Positions 1 to 8,340 of a stretch of 64,000 nucleotides of DNA are shown in pieces. The notes below the pieces were generated by a model. The model did no database searches. It saw nothing but the letters and a program-made list of their open reading frames with translations, and was not told the origin of the DNA. The translations under genes and the position numbers were made by a program. Each line of letters begins with the position of its first letter. Position 1 is the first letter of the stretch. Where the stretch lies: positions 248,001 to 312,000 of the forward strand of contig NZ_KB911460.1 in assembly GCF_000383475.1 (NCBI RefSeq), in the 5' to 3' direction. This stretch comes from Microbacterium sp. 11MF (lineage in GTDB: Bacteria; Actinomycetota; Actinomycetes; Actinomycetales; Microbacteriaceae).

Positions 1-1
1 G

Positions 2-2743
2 ACCTACTCGATGGAGACCTGGTTCAAGACGACGAGCAGGGACGGCGGGAAGCTGATCGGCTTCGGCAGCAACCGCACGGGGGAGAGCGGCAGTTACGAC
101 CGGCACGTCTACATGAACGGCGACGGAGTGATCAAGTTCGGTGTCTGGAACGGCTGGGCAGGGATCATCGAGAGCGCTCCGGGGTTCAACGACGGTTCCT
201 GGCACCACGTGGTCGCCTCCCAGTCCGCCGCGGGTATGCGTCTCTACTTGGATGGTCAGCTGGTCGCCCAGAATGACATCACGACCGCGCAGAACTACAG
301 CGGCTACTGGCGAATCGGCGGCGACAACGGGTGGGAAGGCGCGACTTACTGGACGGGTTCGCTGGATGAAGCGGCGGTCTATCCGACAGCGCTCACCGCG
401 GCGCAGGTGACGGATCACTTCCGCATCGGGTCCGGGCAGCAGCCGCCGAACGGCCAGCCGAGGGACGCCGCTCTCACCGCCGAGGCAGCCGGGCTGACCG
501 TCGCCTTCGCCGGGACGGCGACCGATCCGGACGGCGATCCCCTCACCTACCAGTGGAACTTCGGGGACGACGCATCGGACACCGGTGCTACGGTGTCCCA
601 CCGCTTCGCTGCCGCGGGCACGTACCGGGTGACGCTCACCGTGACCGACGGACGCGGCGGCTCGACCCAGCGCGCGGAAGACGTCACGGTGACGCACGCA
701 GCGCCGGTGGCGAAGTTCACGTCCACAACGGACGAACTCGCCGTCGCGACGGACGCCTCGGCGTCGGCGGCGTCCGACGATGCGACCCTTACCTACGACT
801 GGAACTGGGGGGATGGGTCCGCTCACTCGAACGGCGCGACCGCATCGCACGTCTACGACAAGGACGGTGACTACACGATCACCCTCACGTTGACCGACAG
901 CCTCGGAGGCACGTCGACCGCGGAGCGTTCCGTCTCGGTGGCGAAGATACCGGCGCCCGCGTTCGTGGCCGCGGATGCCTTCGGTCGCACCACGTCGTCC
1001 GGCTGGGGAACCTCCGATGTCGGCGGCGCTTGGTCGATCCTCAGCGGCAGTGCATCGGTCGCATCGGTTCAAGACGGCAGGGGGCAGCTGACCCTGCCCG
1101 CGGGTCAAACGCGCAATCTGGCGCTGACGTCCACGGTGCGCGACTCCGAGAGCCGCGTCGATTACACACTGGTCAACGCGCCGTCCTCGGGAGCCGGCTA
1201 CGTCGGGCTCGGCGCTCGCCGCATCGGGGCGAATTTCTACACCGTGCGCGTGTGGCATCGGGACACGGGGGCGGTGTGGCTCGTTGCACAGCGCGGCACC
1301 ACAGTTCTCACGTCGAAGCAGGTCAGCGGCCTCACCTGGGGGGCAGGGGACAGCTTCTCGCTTCGACTGGATGTCACCGGGGCCAATCCGACGGCCATCC
1401 GCGCCAAGGTGTGGAAGCAGGGCGCCACCGAGCCTGCGGCGTGGCAGCTCGAGACGACGGACTCAACCGCCGGCATGCAAGAGGCCGGTGCACCTCTCCT
1501 CCACTACGCAATGGCGGGAACCGCGACGGCACCCGGAACGGTGAAGTTCGACAATCTGACGGTCCGCGACACTCAGGTCGCGCCCGCACCCAACCAGGCA
1601 CCGGTCGCCGCCTTCTCGTCATCGGTCGCGGGCCTGACCGCCTCCGTCGACGCATCCGCGTCATCGGATGCCGACGGATCGATCGCGTCGTACTCATGGA
1701 ACTGGGGGGATGGGTCGCCGTCGTCGACGGGCAAGACGGCGTCGCACGTCTACGAGTCGGCGGGTGACCATGTGATCACACTGACGGTGGTCGATGACGA
1801 CGGCGCCTCTCACACCGTCACGAAATCGGTGACCACCACCGCGCCCGCGCCGAATCAGGACCCGGTGGCGAGTTTCACCTCCTCCGCCTCCGATCTCACC
1901 CTGTCGGTCGATGGCTCCGGGTCCTCGGACGCGGACGGTTCGATCGCCGCGTATTCCTGGAAGTGGGGTGACTCGTCCGAGAACGGGGTCGGCGCGAAGA
2001 CCTCGCACTCCTTCTCGGCAGCCGGTACCTACGAGGTGACCCTGACCGTCACCGACGATGACGGCGCGACTCACTCGGCGAAGAAGACCGTGACGGTAAC
2101 CGCCCCTGCCCCCACGGACGTGCTGGCACGCGACGCATTCGAACGGACTGCGGCGAACGGGTGGGGGGCGTCCGACCTCGGCGGCACCTGGACGATCAGC
2201 GATGGGGCGGTGAGCGCGGCAAGTGTGGGCAATGGAGTGGGCAGGTTCGCTCTGAATGCGGGCAGCACGCGCACCGCGTTGCTGGCCCAGACGCCGGTCC
2301 GCAACTTCACGGCGACCGCTGACTTCACAGTCGACGTGTCGTCCGCGAGCGGATCCGGCTACGCCGGGATCGTTCCGCGGCGATCTGGAAGCAACTTCTA
2401 CGCGGTGAGCGCGTGGCTCCGATCGGACGGCAAGGTCTGGCTCGTCGCCCAGCGCGGCTCGACCGTCCTCCAGACCACGACGGCCACGGGTCTCACCTAC
2501 AAGGCGGGGGACAGCTTCTCTCTCAAGGTGGAGTCCTCGGGAGCGCCCGGCACGACCGAGCTCCGGGCGAAGCTGTGGCAGAAGGGCGCGACGGAGCCCG
2601 CCGCGTGGCAACTCGTCGCTTCCGACACGGACGCTGCGCTGCAGGCAGCGGCACCGGCTGGTCTGCGCGCCTCGCGCGCGTCGTCCTCGACCAGCGCGAT
2701 GACCGTGTCCTTCGACGAGTTCCGCATCGCGCCGATCAATTGA
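2..2743 (+). CDS. Secreted LamG/PKD multidomain protein, 5' partial
   Basis: The reading frame is open to the left edge and the residues before the first internal Met fit a LamG fold ([11 protein letters not shown]), so the start lies outside the window. Counting from that Met, the domains are a LamG/concanavalin-like fold (about 1-140), two PKD domains (153-228 and 232-311), a roughly 200-residue module opening DAFGRT...GWGTSDVGG (322-520), two more PKD domains (530-610 and 617-697), and a second copy of the module (706-910). The PKD repeats carry the usual WNWGDGS and Y..AGxYxVTLTVTD patterns. No membrane anchor or sortase signal follows, so it is probably released or held by carbohydrate binding. 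It lies beside exopolysaccharide genes; a role in binding or cleaving surface glycan is inferred. Any catalytic domain would be upstream of the window. Confidence 0.8.
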   Translation, partial: TYSMETWFKTTSRDGGKLIGFGSNRTGESGSYDRHVYMNGDGVIKFGVWNGWAGIIESAPGFNDGSWHHVVASQSAAGMRLYLDGQLVAQNDITTAQNYSGYWRIGGDNGWEGATYWTGSLDEAAVYPTALTAAQVTDHFRIGSGQQPPNGQPRDAALTAEAAGLTVAFAGTATDPDGDPLTYQWNFGDDASDTGATVSHRFAAAGTYRVTLTVTDGRGGSTQRAEDVTVTHAAPVAKFTSTTDELAVATDASASAASDDATLTYDWNWGDGSAHSNGATASHVYDKDGDYTITLTLTDSLGGTSTAERSVSVAKIPAPAFVAADAFGRTTSSGWGTSDVGGAWSILSGSASVASVQDGRGQLTLPAGQTRNLALTSTVRDSESRVDYTLVNAPSSGAGYVGLGARRIGANFYTVRVWHRDTGAVWLVAQRGTTVLTSKQVSGLTWGAGDSFSLRLDVTGANPTAIRAKVWKQGATEPAAWQLETTDSTAGMQEAGAPLLHYAMAGTATAPGTVKFDNLTVRDTQVAPAPNQAPVAAFSSSVAGLTASVDASASSDADGSIASYSWNWGDGSPSSTGKTASHVYESAGDHVITLTVVDDDGASHTVTKSVTTTAPAPNQDPVASFTSSASDLTLSVDGSGSSDADGSIAAYSWKWGDSSENGVGAKTSHSFSAAGTYEVTLTVTDDDGATHSAKKTVTVTAPAPTDVLARDAFERTAANGWGASDLGGTWTISDGAVSAASVGNGVGRFALNAGSTRTALLAQTPVRNFTATADFTVDVSSASGSGYAGIVPRRSGSNFYAVSAWLRSDGKVWLVAQRGSTVLQTTTATGLTYKAGDSFSLKVESSGAPGTTELRAKLWQKGATEPAAWQLVASDTDAALQAAAPAGLRASRASSSTSAMTVSFDEFRIAPIN

Positions 2744-2751
2744 GAAGACTG

Positions 2752-2788
2752 ATGCCCGCCGGACCGCGGAAGCGCGTCCGGCGGGCAT
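2752..2788 (+). terminator. Hairpin terminator after the PKD gene
   Basis: Perfect 13-bp arms (ATGCCCGCCGGAC and its complement) enclose an 11-nt loop and start 8 nt after the stop codon. There is no U-tract, which is common in high-GC actinobacteria. It separates the PKD gene from the ligase gene downstream. Confidence 0.7.
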
Positions 2789-2812
2789 GACCGAACCGGG
2801 GAGGGGGAACGA

Positions 2813-4129
2813 GTGCCGAGTGCGATAGTCATCGCTGCGGGGCTCACGGCGTGCGTCGTCGCGGGCCTCGCCGCTGTGTTCCTCGCCCGCGCGCCGCGCC
2901 TGAGCTTCGTGGTGTGGATCCTCTCGGTGTTCCTTCTGCCCATCTGGGTGGGGGTGAACGTCGGGTTCTTCATGTCCGCGATCACCCTCCTGACGGTCGC
3001 CTTCGTCGCCCTTCACAGCGGCCGTTTCCGGCTCTCGGGGCCGGATGCCTTCATGCTCCTCTTCCTGGGGCTCGTCGTCATGCTCTTCGCCGCGAAGCAG
3101 GTGGAGCTGACCTATCTGGTGTCGGGGACCCTGGAGCTGGTCCTGCCGTACTTCTGGGGCCGAATCGTCTGCGAGCGCGTCGGTTCGGCGACCATCACCG
3201 CGTGGGTGGCGGGGGCAGCGGTGGGCGTGGCTGCACTGGCCATCGTCGAGTTCGCCACCGGGACGAATCTGTTCGTCGCCATTCCCGGGTACGAGCCGCT
3301 CAAGGAGACGTGGGCGCAGCTTCAGCCACGCGCAGGATTCCTGCGCGTGGAGGGCGCTTTCGGACACTCCATCGCGCTGGGTGGTGCCCTCGCCATGTCA
3401 GCGGCGTTCGTGCTGGCATCGCGCGCGAAAGCGTGGATGAAGGCGGTGGGCCTCGTGATCGTCGGCTTCGCGGTCGTCCTGACGTTCAGCAGGATCGGCA
3501 TCATCACCTTCGTCCTGACGGTCGTCCTCTCGCTCGTCTTTCTTCGCAGTGTCGGGGCATCCACGCGATGGCTGGTGGGTGGGCTCGTCGTCGTCGCAGC
3601 GGCGGTCCTGGTTCCGTTCCTCGACACGGTCTTCGCCGACGCCGGCGGTGAAGCGGGGGGAAGCGCGGATTATCGCGGTGGTCTGACGGTCCTGCTGGGC
3701 CAGGTACGACTCATCGGCGGTGCCTCCGGGTGGGAGGATCTCGTCGTCGGCGACGTCTATCTGGGCAACTTCCGGGCATCCATCGACAATGCGTTCATCG
3801 CGGTCTTGTTGCGATACGGCTATCTGCCGACGGCGGCCCTCTTCGCGGTCTATGCCATCGCCATCGTTCTCGCCGTGCGATCCAAGGCGCTGTCGCCCGG
3901 GCTCGTGGCGATCGTCGCGCAAGTGCCAGGACTGTTCGCCGTCGCGTTCATCACGCAATACGGGATGCTGCTCTGGTTCATCGTCGGCGTCACCGTCGGG
4001 CGCGCAAAGACGAGTGCGGGGGTGGCCTCATCGGTCGAAGCGCCGCGTCAGCAATTCATGATCATGGACGACGCCATCAACGGCGGGTCCGCAAGGGGGA
4101 GAAGAAGTGTCGCGACGTCCGGAAAGTAA
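2813..4129 (+). CDS. O-antigen ligase-like polytopic membrane protein
   Basis: The 438-residue protein is almost entirely hydrophobic with about ten predicted membrane segments, a large extracytoplasmic loop around residues 145-185 (including RVEGAFGHS), and a hydrophilic C-tail. This is the layout of Wzy/O-antigen-ligase-like (Wzy_C) proteins that polymerise or transfer lipid-linked glycans on the outer face of the membrane. The GTG start is supported by GGAGGGGG about 8 nt upstream. The 3' end overlaps the ABC transporter gene by 23 bp, so the two are translationally coupled. Sequence in this family is weakly conserved; polymerase and ligase cannot be told apart from sequence alone. Confidence 0.65.
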   Translation: MPSAIVIAAGLTACVVAGLAAVFLARAPRLSFVVWILSVFLLPIWVGVNVGFFMSAITLLTVAFVALHSGRFRLSGPDAFMLLFLGLVVMLFAAKQVELTYLVSGTLELVLPYFWGRIVCERVGSATITAWVAGAAVGVAALAIVEFATGTNLFVAIPGYEPLKETWAQLQPRAGFLRVEGAFGHSIALGGALAMSAAFVLASRAKAWMKAVGLVIVGFAVVLTFSRIGIITFVLTVVLSLVFLRSVGASTRWLVGGLVVVAAAVLVPFLDTVFADAGGEAGGSADYRGGLTVLLGQVRLIGGASGWEDLVVGDVYLGNFRASIDNAFIAVLLRYGYLPTAALFAVYAIAIVLAVRSKALSPGLVAIVAQVPGLFAVAFITQYGMLLWFIVGVTVGRAKTSAGVASSVEAPRQQFMIMDDAINGGSARGRRSVATSGK

Positions 4130-5939
4130 ATTCAGAAGGTCTCCTCTGACGACCGCGAGGGAATCGCTGGCCGCGTGGCGCCGTATCGCGCCGTTCTTCT
4201 CGAAGTCCCGGGGCAAGATCGTCCTGATCTCCATCGCCTCCGTCGTAGCCGGACTCCTCGAGGCCGTCCTCCTCACGCTGATCGCGGCGCTCGCGCTCGC
4301 CCTCGCCGACGGTCGCGACGTTCGCATGGAACTCGGAGGAATCGGCCTCGACCTGACGATCCCTGTCGCGCTGGGACTGGGTGTCGCCCTGGCGGTGCTG
4401 CGCGGGATCCTGCAGCTGTGGGTCGTCTACCTCCCCGCCGTCATGGGTGGACAGGCCATGGTCGACCTGCGGACCCGCCTCTTCGACGCGTTCGTCGGCG
4501 CTGCGTGGCCGTCGAAGGCGTCCGAGCGAGACGGTGGGTTCCAGTCCGTCATGCTGAATCAGGTCCGCGCGACGTCCGAGACCATCGTCCTCATCGCCGG
4601 CATCATCTCCGCTGCGCTCATGTTCGCGAGCCTGCTGGCGTCTGCGGTCGTGATGAGCCCCGCGGCGGCGGCCGTGATCACCGTCGTGTCGCTGGTGCTC
4701 TTCGCCGCTCTCCGTCCGCTTTCGAACTCCCTGCGAAAAAGCGCGACCACTTTGAGCTCAGAGAACATCGAGTACGCGAAGACCACGCAGGAAGCCGCCG
4801 CGCTCGCCGAAGAGACAGAGGTGTTCGGTGCGAGCGCCGCCTACCGCGGACGTTTCTACTCCCAACTGCGGGCCGTGCAGGTGCCGTCGCAGCGCGTGCG
4901 CTTCCTCTCGGCGGCGGTCCCGTCGCTGTACCAGAGCGTGGCGCTCCTGGTCCTCGTCCTCGCGCTCGGCGTGGTGGCGCTCCTCGGGGCCGGCAACGTC
5001 GCCACACTCGGAGCCGTCGTCCTGATCCTGGTCCGCGCCGTCACCTACGGACAGCGAGTGCAGACGGTGGTCTCCTCCGTCGACGAAAAGCTGCCTTTCG
5101 TGCACCATCTGGCTGATGCGATCGAGCGCTACGAGTCCCAGCCGCAGGATCCGGGTCGTCAGGGCGCCGATCACATCGGCGACCTGACCATGAGCGGCGT
5201 CGGGTTCCACTACGAGGGTGGCGCCGATGTCCTCCGCGACGTGTCCTTCTCCGTGAAGAGCGGTGAGACGATCGGCATCGTGGGTCCCTCGGGATCCGGC
5301 AAGTCGACCTTGGTGCAGCTCCTGCTCCGGCTCCGCGAGCCCACCGAGGGAACCTACTCGGTCAACGGTGTCAGTGCATCAGATATCGACCGCGAGGATT
5401 GGCGTCGGATGGTGACGTACGTTCCCCAGTCGCCGCAGCTCTTCTACGGGACGGTGCGCGAGAACATCAGGTTCTTCCGAGACGACATCGACGACGCGGC
5501 TGTCGAGGATGCCGCACGCCGCTCTCACCTCCACGACGACATCCTCCGACTTCCGCACGGGTACGACACCATCGTCGGCGCACGGGCGTCCTTGGTCTCC
5601 GGTGGGCAGAAGCAGCGGATCTGTCTCGCCCGCGCCCTCGCAGCCCGTCCGTCGGTCATGATCCTCGACGAACCGACGAGCGCGCTGGACGTCAAGTCCG
5701 AGGAATCCGTCCAGGAATCGCTGCGGGATCTGGCGGGCGACTCCGTGGTGTTCTTGGTCGCGCATCGTTTGTCGACGCTCGCCATCTGCGATCGGGTCAT
5801 GGTGATCGCGGACGGCGCGATCGTCGGGCTGGACACCGCGGAGAACCTCATGGACAACAACACCTACTTCAGAGAGGTCAGCGAGATCTCGAGCCGCGCC
5901 GCCGTCCAGGGCTCCGCGCGTCGGGCGGAACGGGGCTGA
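4107..5939 (+). CDS. ABC exporter, fused membrane and ATPase domains
   Basis: This is a 610-residue half-transporter. Six membrane helices occupy about residues 35-315 and the ATPase domain follows, with Walker A GPSGSGKST (about 393), signature LVSGGQKQR (about 498) and Walker B VMILDEPTSALD (about 517). Homodimers of this architecture (MsbA, PglK) flip lipid-linked substrates. Position between the ligase-like gene and the tyrosine phosphatase in a polysaccharide locus suggests it flips the undecaprenyl-linked repeat unit; no Wzx-type flippase is visible in the window. The GTG start follows a GGGGGAGAAGA ribosome-binding site inside the preceding gene. A drug or lipid exporter role remains possible. 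Confidence 0.8.
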   Translation: MSRRPESKFRRSPLTTARESLAAWRRIAPFFSKSRGKIVLISIASVVAGLLEAVLLTLIAALALALADGRDVRMELGGIGLDLTIPVALGLGVALAVLRGILQLWVVYLPAVMGGQAMVDLRTRLFDAFVGAAWPSKASERDGGFQSVMLNQVRATSETIVLIAGIISAALMFASLLASAVVMSPAAAAVITVVSLVLFAALRPLSNSLRKSATTLSSENIEYAKTTQEAAALAEETEVFGASAAYRGRFYSQLRAVQVPSQRVRFLSAAVPSLYQSVALLVLVLALGVVALLGAGNVATLGAVVLILVRAVTYGQRVQTVVSSVDEKLPFVHHLADAIERYESQPQDPGRQGADHIGDLTMSGVGFHYEGGADVLRDVSFSVKSGETIGIVGPSGSGKSTLVQLLLRLREPTEGTYSVNGVSASDIDREDWRRMVTYVPQSPQLFYGTVRENIRFFRDDIDDAAVEDAARRSHLHDDILRLPHGYDTIVGARASLVSGGQKQRICLARALAARPSVMILDEPTSALDVKSEESVQESLRDLAGDSVVFLVAHRLSTLAICDRVMVIADGAIVGLDTAENLMDNNTYFREVSEISSRAAVQGSARRAERG

Positions 5940-6002
5940 CCGCATGAGCCGGGTGTCCCACGATCGATCGCCATGCGACCGCAGGTTCTCGAGGAGGGTC
6001 GG

Positions 6003-6662
6003 ATGACTGCCGAGGTGCTCTTCATCTGCCACGCGAACGTCTGTCGCTCGAGGCTGATGGAGCATGAGTTCCGAGCTGCAGAAAGGACGGTTGGTCCGGA
6101 GCGGTGGCGATCGTCGAGCGCGGGAGTGGCGGCCGCTGCGGGGCATCCCCCCTGCGAAGAGGTGCTCCTGCTCGCCGCGGCTTCGCCGTTGGGAGCAAGG
6201 CCGCGGCGAGCGGATCGAGGCGCCGTGCAACTCGACCGCGACCTCCTTCAGAAGGCCGGACTGGTGATCACGGCTACGCGTGCGGAGCGCGCGGAGGTTG
6301 CGCTCCTCGATCCGACCATGCGGTCTCGTACTTTCACTCTTCGTGAGGCGGTCGCGCTCGCCCACATCGAGCCCCTCTCAGCGCCGGCGCAGATGGACGC
6401 GAACGCCGATGACGTGCTCGCTGCCTTCGCCGAGTCGCTCGACCGTCATCGCGGCAGTGTTCGGGTCGAAGAGATGTCTCCCCGTCGTCGCTGGCCGCGC
6501 CGTCGCGGCGGCGCGACGGACCTCGATCTCGACATCGCCGATGCGCACAACAGGCGCCCTCGTGATCATCACAGGGTGCTCGGCGTCGTTCAGGCGCAGT
6601 CCAGAGCCCTCCATGGCCAGCTGTCCCTGTTCGCGGGTCACCGCGAACCCCTGGCTACCTGA
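6003..6662 (+). CDS. Low-molecular-weight protein-tyrosine phosphatase
   Basis: The N-terminus VLFICHANVCRSR carries the CX5R phosphate-binding loop (Cys-HANVC-Arg) of LMW phosphatases. The family's general-acid region appears near the C-terminus as DLDIADAHNRR, with DA where DP is usual, but with the Asp kept. The ATG at 6003 is preferred because GAGGAGGGT lies about 8 nt upstream and the phosphatase fold begins directly after it. The product has 219 residues, longer than the typical ~150-180, because the middle is enlarged. It converges on the BY-kinase gene with a 9-bp gap, so it probably dephosphorylates that kinase and tunes polysaccharide length or output (the Wzb/Wzc model). Confidence 0.8.
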   Translation: MTAEVLFICHANVCRSRLMEHEFRAAERTVGPERWRSSSAGVAAAAGHPPCEEVLLLAAASPLGARPRRADRGAVQLDRDLLQKAGLVITATRAERAEVALLDPTMRSRTFTLREAVALAHIEPLSAPAQMDANADDVLAAFAESLDRHRGSVRVEEMSPRRRWPRRRGGATDLDLDIADAHNRRPRDHHRVLGVVQAQSRALHGQLSLFAGHREPLAT

Positions 6663-6671
6663 TCACGCCGA

Positions 6672-8090
6672 TCAGCCGACGGGCGCGTCCGACCCCGACC
6701 CGGGCTTCTCGATGCTCGCGGCGCGAACCGGGCTGACCGGACCGTAGTACTCGCCCGACTTCTTGTCGTGCCGTGCGCGGTTCAGGATGCTTCCGAGGAC
6801 GCGCGCTCCGGCGCCCTCGAGCAGTTTGATCGCCTTCGCAGCGTTCGGCCTGCTGGTCTTGGTCGCGTCGGCCACGAACAGGACGCCGTCGACGGACGGG
6901 GCGAGAAGGCTCGCGTCCGCCACGTTCAGGACCGGAGGGGCATCCACCACGACGAAGTCGTATCGACTGGCCGACTCCTCCAAAAGATCCGCCAGCGCTC
7001 GAGAGGCGAGGATCTCCGCAGGGTTGGGCGGAGTGCCGCCGGATGGCAGGACGTCGAGCGTCGATGACCGGAAGGGGTATTTCGCGGTGTCGAAGTCGTG
7101 CATCTTCAACAGCACGGACGTCAGCCCGACGGCATCCTCGATACCGAAGAACGCGTGCACCTGCGGTCGTCGGAGATCCGCGTCGATAAGCAGGACCCGG
7201 TGATTGAGGTCGGCGAGGGTCAGCGCGAGGTTGACGGCGACGGTCGACTTCCCCTCGCCCGGCGAGCTCGACGTCACGAGCAGGGTCGAGACGCGTGAGC
7301 CGACATTCGCGTATGTCAGCGCAGACCTCAGCCGGCGGAACTCCTCTGCCGATCGGCCCAGGGGCTCCTGCGCGATTCCGGCGGCGCGGTGCGACAGGAG
7401 GGGGGCGCGTGTGACGACGCCGAGGACGGGCGTGCCGCTGACGCGCGCCAGGATCTCCTCGTTCCGGACGCGGGTGTCGGCGGCGCTGATGATCAGGGCG
7501 ACGGCGATCCCCAGGATGCCGCCGATGAGCAGTCCTACCAGTGCATCCCGCGGCTTGTTCGGCGACGACTGCGACGTGGGCACGACAGCCTTGTCGATGG
7601 TCTCGGCAGCAATCGTGGGGGCACCTGCGGCGCCCTTCGGTGAGATCTCCAGCACGACCTCGGCGAGTTCGGCGGCGATCGCGTTCGAGAGAGCCGCCGC
7701 CCGTTCGGCGTTCGTCGTCGTGGAGGTGATCCGCAGGATGACGGTGTCCTGCGGGATCGTCACGTCGACGGAGCGAGCCAGATCCCGAGGGGTCGTGTCG
7801 ATCCCGAGGTCTTGGATCACCGGTTCGAGGACCCGCGACGTCGTCGCCAACTGAGCGATCGACAGCATCTGATTCTGCGTGTACGTCGAACCCTGGTTCA
7901 GGTCGGACGCGCTGGCCCCCTGATTGAGGGCGAAGTAGAGCGAGGATGTCGACTGGTACTGGGGGGTTTCGAGCGCGGACACGCCGAAGGCCGCTGCGCC
8001 GCCGACGACCGCACAGGCGGCGATTCCCCACCAGAACTTCCGCAGCGCGTTCAGCAGCCAATGACCGGACCAGGGCGTTGTTTCCGCCAT
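6672..8090 (-). CDS. Fused Wzz chain-length protein and BY-kinase
   Basis: The 472-residue protein has a membrane segment at about 21-40, an extracytoplasmic Wzz-like region (41-180) and a second membrane segment (182-203), followed by a BY-kinase domain with Walker A SSPGEGKST (274-282), Walker A' LIDADLRRP (301-309) and Walker B YDFVVVDAPP (377-386). Such proteins regulate capsule and exopolysaccharide polymerisation by autophosphorylating a C-terminal tyrosine cluster. Here the tail has only one Tyr pair (residues 448-449), so the phosphorylation switch is reduced. GGGGAG precedes the ATG. It is transcribed toward its probable phosphatase and away from the beta-helix gene. Confidence 0.85.
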   Translation of the reverse strand: MAETTPWSGHWLLNALRKFWWGIAACAVVGGAAAFGVSALETPQYQSTSSLYFALNQGASASDLNQGSTYTQNQMLSIAQLATTSRVLEPVIQDLGIDTTPRDLARSVDVTIPQDTVILRITSTTTNAERAAALSNAIAAELAEVVLEISPKGAAGAPTIAAETIDKAVVPTSQSSPNKPRDALVGLLIGGILGIAVALIISAADTRVRNEEILARVSGTPVLGVVTRAPLLSHRAAGIAQEPLGRSAEEFRRLRSALTYANVGSRVSTLLVTSSSPGEGKSTVAVNLALTLADLNHRVLLIDADLRRPQVHAFFGIEDAVGLTSVLLKMHDFDTAKYPFRSSTLDVLPSGGTPPNPAEILASRALADLLEESASRYDFVVVDAPPVLNVADASLLAPSVDGVLFVADATKTSRPNAAKAIKLLEGAGARVLGSILNRARHDKKSGEYYGPVSPVRAASIEKPGSGSDAPVG

Positions 8091-8211
8091 GGCTCCCCTT
8101 CCCCCAGAATCCTCCTACTCTATCGGCGCGCAGGCCATCACGACAGCGAACGACGGTCTCGAGACGACGACGCGCTGCGGTGCCGACGCGCATCGCAGGC
8201 GAGCACCGCGA

Positions 8212-8235
8212 CCGCATGAGGGAGCTCTCATGCGG
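8212..8235. other. Hairpin in the kinase/beta-helix divergent intergenic region
   Basis: CCGCATGAG and its complement flank a 6-nt spacer in the 250-bp gap between divergent genes. It could be an operator or a 5'UTR hairpin of the beta-helix gene. Nothing else in the gap is recognisable. Confidence 0.35.
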
Positions 8236-8340
8236 ACGGAGCCGATCTGAACGCCCTGATACCTTCAGCGGGATTCCGCCAGCAGGTCTACCCGACGTTC
8301 CCTGCCGGCGTCCCGACCTCCCCGCTCGAATCGAGACCTC

